Shown here: piece after piece, positions 34,075 to 43,387 of the stretch | Numbering within the stretch: position 1 is the first letter of the stretch | How the letters are laid out: each line of letters opens with the position of its first letter | Assembly: GCF_030116705.1 (NCBI RefSeq) | Contig: NZ_JAOTIK010000001.1 | Span: forward strand, 4,926,501 to 4,990,500 | DNA from: Streptomyces sp. ML-6 | GTDB lineage: Bacteria > Actinomycetota > Actinomycetes > Streptomycetales > Streptomycetaceae | Length of the DNA stretch: 64,000 nucleotides | Direction: 5' to 3' | Program-made: the position numbers and the translations under genes | Notes under the pieces: model-generated | What the model saw: the letters and a program-made list of their open reading frames with translations, nothing else | The model's database searches: none | Told to the model about the DNA's origin: nothing

Positions 34075-34276
34075 CACCCCGGCCGACGAGCGGTTCCCGC
34101 CCGGCCGCGCCCCGGCGACTCCCGGTGACCCGGGGGGCCGCCGGGGCGTTCCGTTCGATCAGTACGGGACAACAACAGGGCCGTCTATACCACTTGACGG
34201 TCACGCGTGTGCGCAACTTCCGTTAATCGGCGCAAACTGCTGAAAACGCTCGGGCGGTCACGTTACTGTCAGTTTC

Positions 34277-35257
34277 GTGTTCGCTGCAGAACGTCGTCAA
34301 TTGATCCTCGAAATGGTGCGTGCCAACGGGGCGGTATCGCTCCGTGAGCTCGCCCGCGTCGTCCAGACCTCCGAAGTGACCGTACGGCGGGACGTGCGGG
34401 CACTGGAGGCAGAAGGACTCCTCGACCGCCGGCACGGCGGTGCGGTCCTGCCCGGGGGTTTCACGCGGGAGTCCGGCTTTCCGCAGAAATCCCATCTCGC
34501 CACCGCGGAGAAGACGGCCATCGCCGACCTGGCCGCCGGTCTCGTGGAGGAGGGCGAGGCCGTCGTCGTCGGCGCCGGTACGACCACCCAGGAGCTGGCC
34601 CGCCGGCTCGCGCGGGTCCCCGGGCTGACCGTCGTCACCAACTCGCTGCTGGTCGCCCAGGCGTTGGCCCATGCCAACCGGGTGGAGGTGGTGATGACCG
34701 GCGGCACGCTGCGCGGTTCCAACTACGCCCTGGTGGGCAGTGGCGCCGAGCAGTCCCTCCAGGGGCTGCGGGTCTCGCGCGCGTTCCTCTCCGGGAGCGG
34801 ACTCACCGCGGAACGCGGCCTCTCCACGTCCAACATGCTCTCGGCGAGCGTGGACCGGGCCCTGGTGCAGGCCGCCGCCGAGGTGGTGGTCCTGGCGGAC
34901 CACACGAAGCTCGGCTCCGACACCATGTTCCAGACGGTGCCGACGGACCTCATCACCCGCCTCGTGACGGACGAGCCCCCCGGCCACGACGACCGTGCCG
35001 CGACCGAACTGCAGGCACTGGCGGACCAGGGGGTGCAGATCGCCGTGGCCGGTGCCGGCAACGACCCGGCCCCGCCCGAGCCCCTCCCGCACGGCCGGCA
35101 GCCCCGCCGGGACATGCCGCTGCCCGGTCAGCGCCGTACGCACGGGGGCGGTGGCACCACCTCGGGACCGGGCCCGCAGCAACTGCGGAGCGCGGCGGCG
35201 CTGGCGGACCAGGGCCAGGGGGACCGGGCGAGGGTCGCGGACCTGCGCCGCCGATAG
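34277..35257 (+). CDS. DeoR/GlpR family transcriptional regulator
   Basis: A 326-residue regulator. The DeoR HTH covers residues 1-55 (ERRQLILEMVRANGAVSLRE, VVQTSEVTVRRDVRALEAEG). The sugar-phosphate sensor domain (DeoRC) covers about 75-235 (VVVGAGTTTQELARRLARVP, VMTGGTLRGSNYALVG, VVVLADHTKLGSDT). The C-terminal 80 residues are Pro/Gly-rich and not part of the family. Ligands of this family are phosphorylated sugars. It lies near the nucleoside genes, but DeoR operators are direct or inverted repeats unlike the CTACGCGCGTAG site, so control of them is uncertain. Confidence 0.9.
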   Translation: MFAAERRQLILEMVRANGAVSLRELARVVQTSEVTVRRDVRALEAEGLLDRRHGGAVLPGGFTRESGFPQKSHLATAEKTAIADLAAGLVEEGEAVVVGAGTTTQELARRLARVPGLTVVTNSLLVAQALAHANRVEVVMTGGTLRGSNYALVGSGAEQSLQGLRVSRAFLSGSGLTAERGLSTSNMLSASVDRALVQAAAEVVVLADHTKLGSDTMFQTVPTDLITRLVTDEPPGHDDRAATELQALADQGVQIAVAGAGNDPAPPEPLPHGRQPRRDMPLPGQRRTHGGGGTTSGPGPQQLRSAAALADQGQGDRARVADLRRR

Positions 35258-35294
35258 CCCCACCGGCCGAGGGCCGGGCCGTCGGCCGGTGGGG
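35258..35294 (+). terminator. Hairpin terminator after DeoR gene
   Basis: A perfect 13-bp stem CCCCACCGGCCGA with its complement and an 11-base loop, directly at the stop codon. Confidence 0.78.
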
Positions 35295-35342
35295 TGTCGT
35301 CCACGGGGCGACGGGGCGTGGCACGCGGCGCGGTGGGGGACT

Positions 35343-35490
35343 GGGTGCGGCGCGCGGCGCGGTGCGGGCCGGGTGCGGCGCGCGGCGCGGTGCGGGCCGG
35401 GTGCGGCCGGGGTGCCGAACGGCCAGGGTGTCGAATGGCCGGGGTGTCGAATGGCCGGGGTGTCGAATGGCCGGGCGCCGACCGGCCGGG
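35343..35490. repeat. Two tandem repeat blocks (28-bp and 16-bp units)
   Basis: From 35343 a 28-bp unit (starting GGGTGCGGCGCGCGG) is present 2.3 times. From about 35412 a 16-bp unit TGTCGAATGGCCGGGG is repeated about five times, three copies nearly exact. The blocks lie between the DeoR stop and the convergent TetR stop. Confidence 0.85.
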
Positions 35491-35491
35491 G

Positions 35492-36091
35492 TCAACTCCC
35501 TTCCGCGTTCGGCCCCTTCAGCCCCTGGAGGGTCAGCATCAGCAGCCGGTCCGCCAACTCCGGGTCCTCCGGCGACTGCTCGGCGGCCAGGGCGATCGCG
35601 TTCGTCAGCTGCATCAGGTCGTCGATCGACACGTCCGGCCGAACGGCCCCGCTCGCCCGCGCCCGCGCCAGCAGGGTCGCGCCCGCCTCGCGCAGCGGTA
35701 CGTTGCACTGCGAGAGCGCCGAAGTCTCGTCCCGCGACGTCGACATGAGCGCCTGGGCGACCCCCCGGTACTCACCCGCGTGAGTGATGATCGCGCGCAG
35801 CCACTCCACCAGACCCCGGCAGGGCTGTTCGGCCCCGGCGAGCTCGTGGGAACGGGCGATCAGGGAGGTCAGGGCCTCCTGGAAGACGGCGTTCATCAAC
35901 GCGTGCCGGTTCGGGAAATGCCGGTACAGCGTGCCGATGCCCACGCCCGCGCGCCGGGCGATCTCCTCCAGCGGCGCGTCGGTGCCGTGCTCCGCGAAGG
36001 CGGCCCGGGCCTCGCGCAGCAGCCGCTCGTGGTTCCGGCGCGCGTCGGCGCGCATGGGCCGGACCGGCGTCCGTGCCGTACTGGTCGTCAT
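35492..36091 (-). CDS. TetR family regulator
   Basis: A 199-residue regulator with HTH at about residues 18-65 (RNHERLLREARAAFAEHGTD, PLEEIARRAGVGIGTLYRHF, NRHALMNAVF) and a C-terminal TetR_C_33-like helical domain (LRAIITHAGEYRGVAQALM). This subgroup is common as a repressor of neighbouring transport or redox genes. It lies 221 bp downstream of the carboxylase alpha-chain gene on the same strand, with no clear operator of its own, so the target is unknown. Confidence 0.88.
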   Translation of the reverse strand: MTTSTARTPVRPMRADARRNHERLLREARAAFAEHGTDAPLEEIARRAGVGIGTLYRHFPNRHALMNAVFQEALTSLIARSHELAGAEQPCRGLVEWLRAIITHAGEYRGVAQALMSTSRDETSALSQCNVPLREAGATLLARARASGAVRPDVSIDDLMQLTNAIALAAEQSPEDPELADRLLMLTLQGLKGPNAEGS

Positions 36092-36312
36092 CGCGCGGTC
36101 CTCCCGATCTCCGTCCCGGGGTCCAGGATGCCACCGCGCGCCCCGTGGCCCCGCCGGCATCCGTGAACGGACCCCTCGCCGGTCGGTGCGGCCCGGTCCC
36201 CTCGCCGGTCCGTGCGGTCCGCTCCGGTCCCGGGGAAAACGGCAGGGGCCCCGCTCGGCCGCGTACGGCTTCGCAGGGCCCCGGTGGTGCCACGGGTGTC
36301 GCGCCCGGGTGG

Positions 36313-38067
36313 TCAGTCCTTGATCTCGCAGATGACCGCACCGGAGGAGATCGAGCTGCCGACCTCGGCGGCCAGGCCCTTGACGGTGCCGGCGCGGTGC
36401 GCGTTGAGGGGCTGTTCCATCTTCATGGCCTCGAGGACGACGATGAGGTCGCCCTCCTGGACTTCCTGGCCCTCCTCGACGGCGATCTTGACGATGGTGC
36501 CCTGCATGGGGGAGGCGAGGGTGTCGCCGGAGACGGCGGAGCCGGACTTCCTGGCCGCGCGGCGTTTGGGCTTGGCGCCGGCGGCGAGGCCGGTGCGGGC
36601 CAGGGACATGCCCAGGGAGGAGGGCAGGGAGACCTCCAGGCGCTTGCCGCCGACCTCGACGACGACCGTCTCGCGTCCGGGTTCCTCGTCGGTGTCCGCG
36701 TCCGCGGGGGCGGTGTGGGGCTTGATCTCGTTGACGAACTCGGTCTCGATCCAGCGGGTGTGGACCTGGAAGGGGTCGGCGGTGAAGGCGGGGTCGGTGA
36801 CCACGGCGCGGTGGAAGGGCAGGGCGGTGGCCATGCCCTCGACGCGGAACTCGGCCAGGGCGCGGGCGGCGCGCTGGAGGGCCTGTTCGCGGGTGGCGCC
36901 GGTGACGATGAGCTTGGCGAGCAGGGAGTCCCAGGCGGGGCCGATCACGGAGCCGGGTTCCACGCCGGTGTCCAGGCGGACGCCGGGGCCGGTGGGCGGG
37001 TCGAAGGCGGTGACGGTGCCGGGGGCGGGCAGGAAGTTGCGGCCGGGGTCCTCGCCGTTGATGCGGAACTCGAAGGAGTGCCCGCGCACGGGCGGGTCGG
37101 TGTAGCCGAGTTCCTCGCCGTCGGCGATGCGGAACATCTCGCGGACCAGGTCCAGTCCGGTGACTTCCTCGGTGACGGGGTGTTCGACCTGCAGGCGGGT
37201 GTTGACCTCCAGGAAGGAGATCGTGCCGTCCTGGCCGACCAGGAACTCCACCGTGCCGGCGCCGACGTAGCCGGCCTCCTTCAGGATGGCCTTGGAGGCC
37301 GCGTACAGCTTCTCGTTCTGCTCCTGGCTCAGGAAGGGGGCGGGGGCCTCCTCGACCAGTTTCTGGTGGCGGCGCTGCAGCGAGCAGTCGCGGGTGGAGA
37401 CGACCACGACGTTGCCGTGGGTGTCGGCCAGGCACTGGGTCTCCACGTGGCGGGGCCGGTCGAGGTAGCGCTCCACGAAGCACTCCCCGCGCCCGAACGC
37501 CGCGACCGCCTCGCGCACCGCCGACTCGTACAGCTCGGGAACCTCCTCCAGCGTGCGGGCCACCTTCAGCCCCCGCCCGCCGCCCCCGAACGCCGCCTTG
37601 ATCGCGATCGGCAGCCCGTGCTCCCGCGCGAACGCCACGACCTCCTCCGCGCCCGAGACCGGGTCGGGAGTGCCGGCCACCAGCGGCGCCCCGGCCCGCT
37701 GCGCGATGTGCCGGGCGGCGACCTTGTCGCCCAGGTCCCGGATCGCCTGCGGCGGCGGCCCGATCCACGTCAGCCCCGCATCCATCACCGCCTGCGCGAA
37801 CTCCGCGTTCTCCGACAGGAACCCGTAACCCGGATGGATCGCATCCGCACCCGAGTCCTTCGCCGCCTGCAGCACCTTGGCCATGTCCAGATAACTGGCC
37901 GCCGGAGTCTCACCGCCCAGAGCGAATGCCTCGTCGGCCACCCGCACATGCAGAGCATCCCGGTCCGGGTCCGCGTAAACGGCCACACTCCCGATCCCGG
38001 CATCCCGGCACGCCCGAGCAACACGGACAGCAATTTCGCCACGGTTGGCGATGAGCACCTTGCGCAC
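36313..38067 (-). CDS. accA2: Acyl-CoA carboxylase alpha subunit (biotin carboxylase plus biotin carrier)
   Basis: A 584-residue subunit of acetyl/propionyl-CoA carboxylase. It starts with the biotin carboxylase domain ([23 protein letters not shown] loop [16 protein letters not shown]; catalytic [20 protein letters not shown]), followed by a linker and the C-terminal biotinyl domain with the biotinylated Lys in [14 protein letters not shown]. The GTG start is supported by AAGGAGGG 7 bp upstream. Together with the beta and epsilon subunits at 40-42 kb and the biotin ligase at 42.2 kb it makes malonyl- or methylmalonyl-CoA for fatty acid and polyketide synthesis. Confidence 0.95.
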   Translation of the reverse strand: MRKVLIANRGEIAVRVARACRDAGIGSVAVYADPDRDALHVRVADEAFALGGETPAASYLDMAKVLQAAKDSGADAIHPGYGFLSENAEFAQAVMDAGLTWIGPPPQAIRDLGDKVAARHIAQRAGAPLVAGTPDPVSGAEEVVAFAREHGLPIAIKAAFGGGGRGLKVARTLEEVPELYESAVREAVAAFGRGECFVERYLDRPRHVETQCLADTHGNVVVVSTRDCSLQRRHQKLVEEAPAPFLSQEQNEKLYAASKAILKEAGYVGAGTVEFLVGQDGTISFLEVNTRLQVEHPVTEEVTGLDLVREMFRIADGEELGYTDPPVRGHSFEFRINGEDPGRNFLPAPGTVTAFDPPTGPGVRLDTGVEPGSVIGPAWDSLLAKLIVTGATREQALQRAARALAEFRVEGMATALPFHRAVVTDPAFTADPFQVHTRWIETEFVNEIKPHTAPADADTDEEPGRETVVVEVGGKRLEVSLPSSLGMSLARTGLAAGAKPKRRAARKSGSAVSGDTLASPMQGTIVKIAVEEGQEVQEGDLIVVLEAMKMEQPLNAHRAGTVKGLAAEVGSSISSGAVICEIKD

Positions 38068-38479
38068 GATGGCTCCCTCCTTGAAACAAGCTGAGTTTAG
38101 GGACTACCGACACGGCCCTACGACCCGTCCCCAATGGTGAGCTTGCCCACACGGAGTGTGATTCGTGGCTTGCCCAAGTCGCGAAATCCCTTGTGGCACC
38201 ACGGTACGCCGGGAACCATGACCGCACAGTAGCCACGAGGTGTGGTCCAGGTCTCTGTTCGTGCGAGCAGCGACTTTCCGTAATTTTTTGTCGAGTCCCC
38301 ACTAATGGGCGAACGATTCTTTGCCCGGCGTGCGAGGCCGGCGGGGAGGGGGCGGAGGGGGGAAGTGCGGAGGCGCGCGTCCCGGGTGCGGGGAGCGGGC
38401 GAGGGGCGTTCAAACCCTTGTCCGAGCCGTTACCCGTTAGTAGGGTCCGCGCTATCGCACGTACTGGAGGTAACAGGGG
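38068..38479. other. Gene-free divergent region upstream of accA2
   Basis: A 412-bp region between two divergent genes, partly AT-richer than average (around 38270-38320). It should hold the accA2 promoter near 38095 (TAAACT on the minus strand is a candidate -10). I see no ORF with coding character and no clear operator. Confidence 0.45.
38418..38446 (+). promoter_or_regulatory. Promoter of small membrane protein gene
   Basis: TTGTCC (38418-38423), 17-bp spacer, TAGGGT (38441-38446), followed by GGAGG 25 bp further on and the GTG at 38480. Spacing is ideal for the vegetative sigma factor. Confidence 0.6.
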
Positions 38480-38941
38480 GTGGACACCGTGGTGCGCAGA
38501 CCGGTGGCGTTCGTGGCCGCGATCGTGCTGTTCGCGGAGGCCGTGGGCATCGTGTTCGTCAACGCCGTGCTGGCGACGGTCGTCGAGAACCAGGACATGT
38601 CCCTGGCCGGTCTCGAATCCTCCGCCATGTCCACCGGCACCTGGGCGATGGGCGGCGTTTCCGGCGCGTACCTGCTGCTGTGCGGGCTGATCCTCCTGCT
38701 GACCGGCATCCGTGACCGGGCCCCGGGCCGGATCGCCCGCATCGTCCTGATCGTCTGCGCCGTCGTGCACGGGGTGCTGGGCGCGCTGACGGTCGGCCTG
38801 GTCGGCTGGGCCGCGTTCGCGGTCCTGATGGTGGTGCTCGGGCTGATCGTGCTGACCCTGGTGGCGTACGGCGACGAGGCCGGCGGGGCCGACGGACCGG
38901 CCGCCGGAGCCGGGTCGGGGACCGTGGCCCCGGTCGCCTGA
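38480..38941 (+). CDS. Four-helix integral membrane protein, function unknown
   Basis: A 153-residue protein with four hydrophobic segments (PVAFVAAIVLFAEAVGIVFV; GVSGAYLLLCGLILLLTGI; RIVLIVCAVVHGVLGALTVG; AAFAVLMVVLGLIVLTLVAY) and a Gly/Ala-rich tail. It has its own promoter. The GTG start follows AGGTAACAGGGG. It stands between the carboxylase alpha gene and maf, a position I recall as conserved in streptomycetes, but no function is known to me. Confidence 0.78.
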   Translation: MDTVVRRPVAFVAAIVLFAEAVGIVFVNAVLATVVENQDMSLAGLESSAMSTGTWAMGGVSGAYLLLCGLILLLTGIRDRAPGRIARIVLIVCAVVHGVLGALTVGLVGWAAFAVLMVVLGLIVLTLVAYGDEAGGADGPAAGAGSGTVAPVA

Positions 38942-39264
38942 ACGGCCCTGCCGGGCCCGCCGCCGGTGCCGGGCCGGACCCCGGTGCGGTCGCCCGGACG
39001 GGCCTGTCGAGTTCCGCCACCGCCACCGGGCCGGGTGCCGTGGCGCCGATCGCCCGAACGGCCCCGCCGACGCCCCGCGACCGCCCGCCGTCCGGGCCCG
39101 GATTGCCGCTTCCTGCAGGGCGTCGCGCACGGCGTGTCGCGGGCGTGTCGCCGGGGCGTTGGCCGGGGTTCGCGCGTGGCTCCCCAGTTCCGGTGCGTCG
39201 GCCGGGGTTCGCGCGGCTCCCCGGTCCCGGTGCTCGGGCCCTCGCGCCCGGAGCGTCCCGGTCC
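38942..39264. repeat. Gene-free interval with copies of the upstream gene's 3' end
   Basis: The 3' end of the membrane protein gene (GTGGCCCCGGTCGCCTGAAC) recurs twice in diverged form (near 38980 and 39040, GTGGCGCCGATCGCCCGAAC). A second block from about 39160 repeats GGCCGGGGTTCGCGCG twice, 43 bp apart. No gene or clear terminator is seen in these 323 bp between convergent genes. Confidence 0.6.
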
Positions 39265-39867
39265 TCAGGCCCAGAGTTCGGTGACGGAGATTCCCAGCTC
39301 GCCCAGCAGCCGGCGCAGCAGCGGCAGCGACAGGCCGATGACGTTGCCGTGGTCGCCCTCGATGGAGTCGACGAACGGTGCCGAGCGGCCGTCCAGGGTG
39401 AAGGCCCCCGCGACGTGGAGGGGCTCGCCCGTGGCCACGTAGGCGGCGATCTCGGCGTCCGTCGGCTCGCCGAAGCGGACGGTCGTGGAGGCGGTCGCCG
39501 AGGCCGTGCGTCCGGTCGCCGTGTCGACCACGCTGTGGCCGGTCCGCAGCACCCCGGCCCGGCCGCGCATGGACTTCCAGCGGGCGACGGCCTCCTCGCC
39601 GTCGGCGGGCTTGCCGAGCGCCTCGCCGTCCAGTTCGAGCACCGAGTCGCAGCCGATGACGAGCGCGCCCGCCGCCTCCGGCCGGCCGGCCACCGCGGCG
39701 GCCTTGGCCTCGGCGAGCACCAGGGCCAGCTCGGCGGGGGTGGGGGCGCTCAGCGCGTCCTCGTCCACCCCGCTGACGACCACCTCGGGTGCGAATCCGG
39801 CCTGCCGGAGAAGGCCGAGCCGGGCGGGGGAGGCGGAGGCGAGCACGAGACGGCGCTGATCAGTCAT
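39265..39867 (-). CDS. maf: Maf family nucleotide pyrophosphatase
   Basis: A 200-residue house-cleaning enzyme hydrolysing non-canonical or modified nucleoside triphosphates. Signatures: N-terminal [20 protein letters not shown], the catalytic strand [15 protein letters not shown], the motif [19 protein letters not shown], and [17 protein letters not shown]. The ATG at 39867 (MTDQRR) is preferred; an ATG 9 bp upstream is also in frame. It is the last gene of the pccB-accE-small ORF-maf operon. Confidence 0.93.
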   Translation of the reverse strand: MTDQRRLVLASASPARLGLLRQAGFAPEVVVSGVDEDALSAPTPAELALVLAEAKAAAVAGRPEAAGALVIGCDSVLELDGEALGKPADGEEAVARWKSMRGRAGVLRTGHSVVDTATGRTASATASTTVRFGEPTDAEIAAYVATGEPLHVAGAFTLDGRSAPFVDSIEGDHGNVIGLSLPLLRRLLGELGISVTELWA

Positions 39868-39973
39868 ACGCGCCATCGTAGAAGGGGCGGACCGGCCGCC
39901 GGGATCCGAGACGGCCCCGGCGCCTTCGTGAAGTCCTTCCCGAGCTCCTTCACGCGGTCTTTCACGAGGTTCT

Positions 39974-40105
39974 TCAGGGGTACACGCCGAGCACGAACAT
40001 CGCGAGCACCATCGCGAGCGCAAGTACCACCCCCGCACGACGCATCATGTTCTGGGCGTCGCGCAGTTCCTTCGGCGGCTTGTTCTCGGGGTCGGACCAC
40101 AGCAT
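39974..40105 (-). CDS. 43-residue single-pass membrane protein between maf and accE
   Basis: A short ORF below usual length cut-offs: [20 protein letters not shown] followed by [20 protein letters not shown] and VYP. It has a charged, Pro-rich cytoplasmic N-terminus and one transmembrane segment at residues 24-41. Codon use is strongly GC3-biased, as in real genes. It lies between maf and the epsilon subunit gene on the same strand, so it belongs to the carboxylase operon. The function is unknown. Confidence 0.72.
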   Translation of the reverse strand: MLWSDPENKPPKELRDAQNMMRRAGVVLALAMVLAMFVLGVYP

Positions 40106-40270
40106 GGAAACGATCCTGCTGTCCGGGCGCGCAGCGCGCCTGAGTACGGGTACTCAACCGTCGCGGTGCGTACGGAGCAAACCGTTCCGAACGCGGCGGA
40201 GGCCCGGCCCCCGGGACTCGCCGTCGAGGGGCCGGACCTCCGGAACGCGCTTCGCCGATCGGGTGCGCGG

Positions 40271-40486
40271 TCAGCCGGGCCAGTACGTCCGGGCCCAGGC
40301 GCGCGGCCCCGGCAGGTGGCGCTCGCGCCGAGCGATGCGGCCCGGGTCGGACCACTGGCCGGGCGGCGTCGGTGCGGCGGACGCCGCTTCGGGCTCGGCC
40401 AGCGACGCGGCGGTGCGCGCCCGGACCACCGCCAGTGCGGCGGCCAGCTCCTCAGGGGTCGGGTTGCCCCGTACGACCTTGATCAT
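40271..40486 (-). CDS. accE: Acyl-CoA carboxylase epsilon subunit
   Basis: A 71-residue small subunit found only in actinobacterial acyl-CoA carboxylases. It has the signature IKVVRGNPTPEELAAALAVV at the N-terminus and a C-terminal WSDPGRIARRERHLPGPRAW. The epsilon subunit binds the beta subunit and stimulates activity of the alpha-beta complex. The ATG is 14 bp after the pccB stop, so the genes are co-transcribed. Confidence 0.92.
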   Translation of the reverse strand: MIKVVRGNPTPEELAAALAVVRARTAASLAEPEAASAAPTPPGQWSDPGRIARRERHLPGPRAWARTYWPG

Positions 40487-40500
40487 GGCCAGGACCCTTT

Positions 40501-42084
40501 CTAGAGGGGGATGTTGCCGTGCTTCTTCGGGGGCAGCGACTCCCGCTTGGTGCGCAGCTGGCGCAGCCCCTTCACGATGTGGGCACGGGTGTCGGACGGC
40601 ATGATCACCGCGTCGACGTAGCCGCGCTCGGCCGCCACGTACGGGTTGAGCAGCGTGTCCTCGTAGTCCGCGATCAGCGCGGCGCGGGTGGCGTCCTGAT
40701 CCTCGGCGGCGGCGATGGTGCGCCGGTGCAGGATGTTCACCGCACCCTGCGCGCCCATCACGGCGATCTGCGCGGTCGGCCAGGCGAGGTTGATGTCGGC
40801 GCCCAGGTGCTTGGAGCCCATGACGTCGTACGCGCCGCCGAACGCCTTGCGGGTGATCACGGTGATCAGCGGGACGGTCGCCTCGGCGTAGGCGTAGATC
40901 AGCTTGGCGCCGCGCCGGATGATGCCGCCGTACTCCTGGTCGACGCCGGGCAGGAAGCCGGGGACGTCGACGAAGGTCAGCACGGGCACGTTGAAGGAGT
41001 CGCAGGTGCGGACGAAGCGGGCGGCCTTCTCGCTCGCGTTGATGTCCAGGCAACCCGCGAACTGCATCGGCTGGTTGGCGACGATGCCGACCGGGTAGCC
41101 CTCGACGCGTCCGAAGCCGGTGATGATGTTCGGCGCGAACAGGGCCTGGGTTTCCAGGAATTCGCCGTCGTCCAGCACGTGCTCGATGGCGGTGTGCATG
41201 TCGTACGGCTGGTTCGCCGAGTCCGGGATGAGGGTGTCGAGCTCGCGGTCCTCGTCCGTCGTGGCCAGGTCCGCCTGCTCGGGGAAGGCCGGCGCCTCGG
41301 AGAGGTTGTTCGAAGGCAGGTACGACAGCAGTGACTTGACGTAATCGATGGCGTCCTTCTCGTCGCCCGCCATGTGGTGCGCCACACCGGAGGTGGTGTT
41401 GTGGGTGCGGGCGCCGCCCAGCTCCTCGAAGCCGACGTCCTCGCCGGTGACGGTCTTGATGACGTCGGGGCCGGTGATGAACATGTGCGAGGTCTGGTCG
41501 ACCATGACCGTGAAGTCGGTGATCGCGGGGGAGTACACCGCACCGCCCGCGCACGGTCCGACGATCAGCGAGATCTGCGGGACGACGCCCGAGGCGTGCA
41601 CGTTGCGGCGGAAGATCTCGGCGAACAGGCCGAGCGCGGCGACGCCTTCCTGGATGCGGGCACCGCCCCCGTCGTTGATGCCGATGACCGGGCAGCCGGT
41701 CTTCAGCGCGAAGTCCATCACCTTGACGATTTTCTCACCGTAGACCTCGCCCAGCGAGCCGCCGAAGATGGTGAAGTCCTGCGAGTACACGCAGACGGGG
41801 CGGCCGTCGACCGTGCCGTATCCGGTGACGACGCCGTCCCCGTAGGGGCGGTTCTTCTCGATGCCGAAGTTGGTGGAACGGTGCCGGGCGAACTCGTCGA
41901 GCTCCACGAAGGAGCCCTGGTCGAGCAGCAGGTCCACCCGCTCGCGGGCGGTCAACTTGCCCTTCGCGTGCTGCTTCTCGACCGCGCGCGCCGAACCCGC
42001 GTGGGTCGCCTCGTCGATACGGCGCTGCAGGTCCGCGATCTTGCCCGCGGTGGTGTGGATGTCGATCTCTTCCGGCTCGGACAT
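40501..42084 (-). CDS. pccB: Acyl-CoA carboxylase beta subunit (carboxyltransferase)
   Basis: A 527-residue carboxyltransferase that moves carboxyl groups from biotin to propionyl-CoA (and often acetyl-CoA). The N-terminal half contains [20 protein letters not shown] and the oxyanion-hole region [17 protein letters not shown]. The C-terminal half contains [20 protein letters not shown] and [20 protein letters not shown]. Length and motifs fit PccB of streptomycetes; the specificity residue cannot be judged by eye with certainty. It leads the operon pccB-accE-small ORF-maf and is divergent from the biotin ligase gene. Confidence 0.95.
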   Translation of the reverse strand: MSEPEEIDIHTTAGKIADLQRRIDEATHAGSARAVEKQHAKGKLTARERVDLLLDQGSFVELDEFARHRSTNFGIEKNRPYGDGVVTGYGTVDGRPVCVYSQDFTIFGGSLGEVYGEKIVKVMDFALKTGCPVIGINDGGGARIQEGVAALGLFAEIFRRNVHASGVVPQISLIVGPCAGGAVYSPAITDFTVMVDQTSHMFITGPDVIKTVTGEDVGFEELGGARTHNTTSGVAHHMAGDEKDAIDYVKSLLSYLPSNNLSEAPAFPEQADLATTDEDRELDTLIPDSANQPYDMHTAIEHVLDDGEFLETQALFAPNIITGFGRVEGYPVGIVANQPMQFAGCLDINASEKAARFVRTCDSFNVPVLTFVDVPGFLPGVDQEYGGIIRRGAKLIYAYAEATVPLITVITRKAFGGAYDVMGSKHLGADINLAWPTAQIAVMGAQGAVNILHRRTIAAAEDQDATRAALIADYEDTLLNPYVAAERGYVDAVIMPSDTRAHIVKGLRQLRTKRESLPPKKHGNIPL

Positions 42085-42218
42085 CGGGTGGCGGCTCCCT
42101 GCCTGGTCACGGGGACGACTGTGGTGCTGATCAGCTGCGTGAACACCTACTGATCCGTAGCGTATCGGCGTGGATACGGTTCGGCAGTGCGTCGTTTACC
42201 ACACCTAGTCTGGGTTGC

Positions 42219-43082
42219 ATGACACCTTCGGATGCGCCACACAGCCGCTGGTCGGACCTCGACCGGCCGCCCCTGAACGTTCCCGCGCTGCGCCGCGGGC
42301 TGCTGCGGCCGGGCGCGCTGTGGACCGCGCTCGACGTGGTGGAGTCCACCGGCTCCACCAACTCCGACCTGGCCCTGCGGGCGGAGGGGCTCGCCGAGGG
42401 CACGGTGCTGGTCGCCGAGGAGCAGACGCGGGGCCGGGGCCGCCTCGACCGCACCTGGACGGCCCCGGCCCGTTCGGGCCTCTTCCTCTCCGTCTACCTG
42501 ACCCCGGGCGACGTCCCCGTCGAGCGGTGGGGCTGGCTGCCGCTGCTCACCGGTGTCGCCGCGGCCACCGGCCTGGCGCGGGCCGCAGGCGTCGACACGG
42601 GCCTGAAGTGGCCCAACGACCTGCTGGTCACGGTGGGGGGCGAGGAACGCAAGGCGGGCGGCATCCTGGCCGAGCGCGCCGGGGACGGCGTCGTCATCGG
42701 CATGGGCCTCAACGTCACCCTGCGCGCCGACGAGCTGCCCGCGCCCACGGCCGGGTCGCTGGCCCTGGCCGGTGCGGTCTCCACCGACCGCGAGACGCTG
42801 CTGCGGGGCGTGCTGCGTTCGCTGGAGCACTGGTACGGCCGGTGGCGCGAGGCGGACGGCGACGCGGCGGCGAGCGGCCTGCAGGAGGCGTACGCGGCGG
42901 GCTGCGCGACGCTCGGCCGGACGGTGCGGGCCCAGCTGCCCGGCGAGCGCACGCTCGTCGGCGAGGCGGTGGCGATCGACGGCGACGGCCGCCTGCTCCT
43001 GTCCACGCCCGACGGCCTCCGGGAGCCCGTGTCGGCGGGCGACATCGTCCACCTGCGGGGCGTCGGCGGCGGCCTGGTCTGA
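42219..43082 (+). CDS. birA: Biotin--[acetyl-CoA-carboxylase] ligase
   Basis: A 287-residue class I biotin protein ligase without the N-terminal DNA-binding domain of E. coli BirA, so it is an enzyme only. The biotin/AMP site is VVESTGSTNSDLALRA and EEQTRGRGRLDRTWTAP; the catalytic-loop Lys is in GLKWPNDLLV; KAGGILAE and VVIGMGLNV follow. The C-terminal SH3-like domain is present (GEAVAIDGDGRLLL). Its target lysine is in the alpha subunit encoded at 36.3 kb. The gene is divergent from pccB. Confidence 0.94.
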   Translation: MTPSDAPHSRWSDLDRPPLNVPALRRGLLRPGALWTALDVVESTGSTNSDLALRAEGLAEGTVLVAEEQTRGRGRLDRTWTAPARSGLFLSVYLTPGDVPVERWGWLPLLTGVAAATGLARAAGVDTGLKWPNDLLVTVGGEERKAGGILAERAGDGVVIGMGLNVTLRADELPAPTAGSLALAGAVSTDRETLLRGVLRSLEHWYGRWREADGDAAASGLQEAYAAGCATLGRTVRAQLPGERTLVGEAVAIDGDGRLLLSTPDGLREPVSAGDIVHLRGVGGGLV

Positions 43083-43387
43083 CCCCCGGACGCGCCCCGG
43101 CCCGGTCTGCGCGACGCGGCCCGGCCCCGCCTCCGTGCCGCGGTCCGGTCCGGTCTCCGCGCTGCGGCACGGTTCGGCCCCGGCAAACGGCGTACGGCCC
43201 CGGAGCGGCGCAGGGCACACGTGTCCACCAGGGGTGTTCCGGAGCGCCCCGGCGGGCGGGACCGGATCTTCCGGGCGCGTTCCGGGACGCCATAAAGGCG
43301 TGAGCCACGGCACACCTGCCGTATCGTTGAGGCGATCCACCGACAGATCGGCAGGGCAGTGCGCAGGGAACGGGCAGGAGGCGGCTG
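43083..43387. repeat. Gene-free interval with degenerate 25-29-bp repeats, then cya promoter region
   Basis: The first 110 bp after birA are degenerate repeats of a CGGTCTGCGCGACGCGGCCC-like unit. The rest (43200-43387) holds the cya upstream region, including CGTATCGTTGAGGCGATCC around 43318; no confident -35/-10 pair can be assigned. Confidence 0.5.

Noticed and set aside
30967..34077. Very long minus-strand frame of 1036 codons
   Set aside because: Only its last 274 codons (the purine nucleoside phosphorylase) look like protein; the rest is the reverse of the quinone dehydrogenase and intergenic sequence.
34277..35257. DeoR-type regulator as the factor that binds CTACGCGCGTAG
   Set aside because: No copy of the palindrome lies near this gene and the central CG dyad is more typical of LacI-type operators; the link is only closeness on the map.
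38240..38330. AT-richer stretch as possible tRNA or small RNA gene
   Set aside because: No cloverleaf or paired stems of tRNA type and no terminator; left as unassigned spacer.
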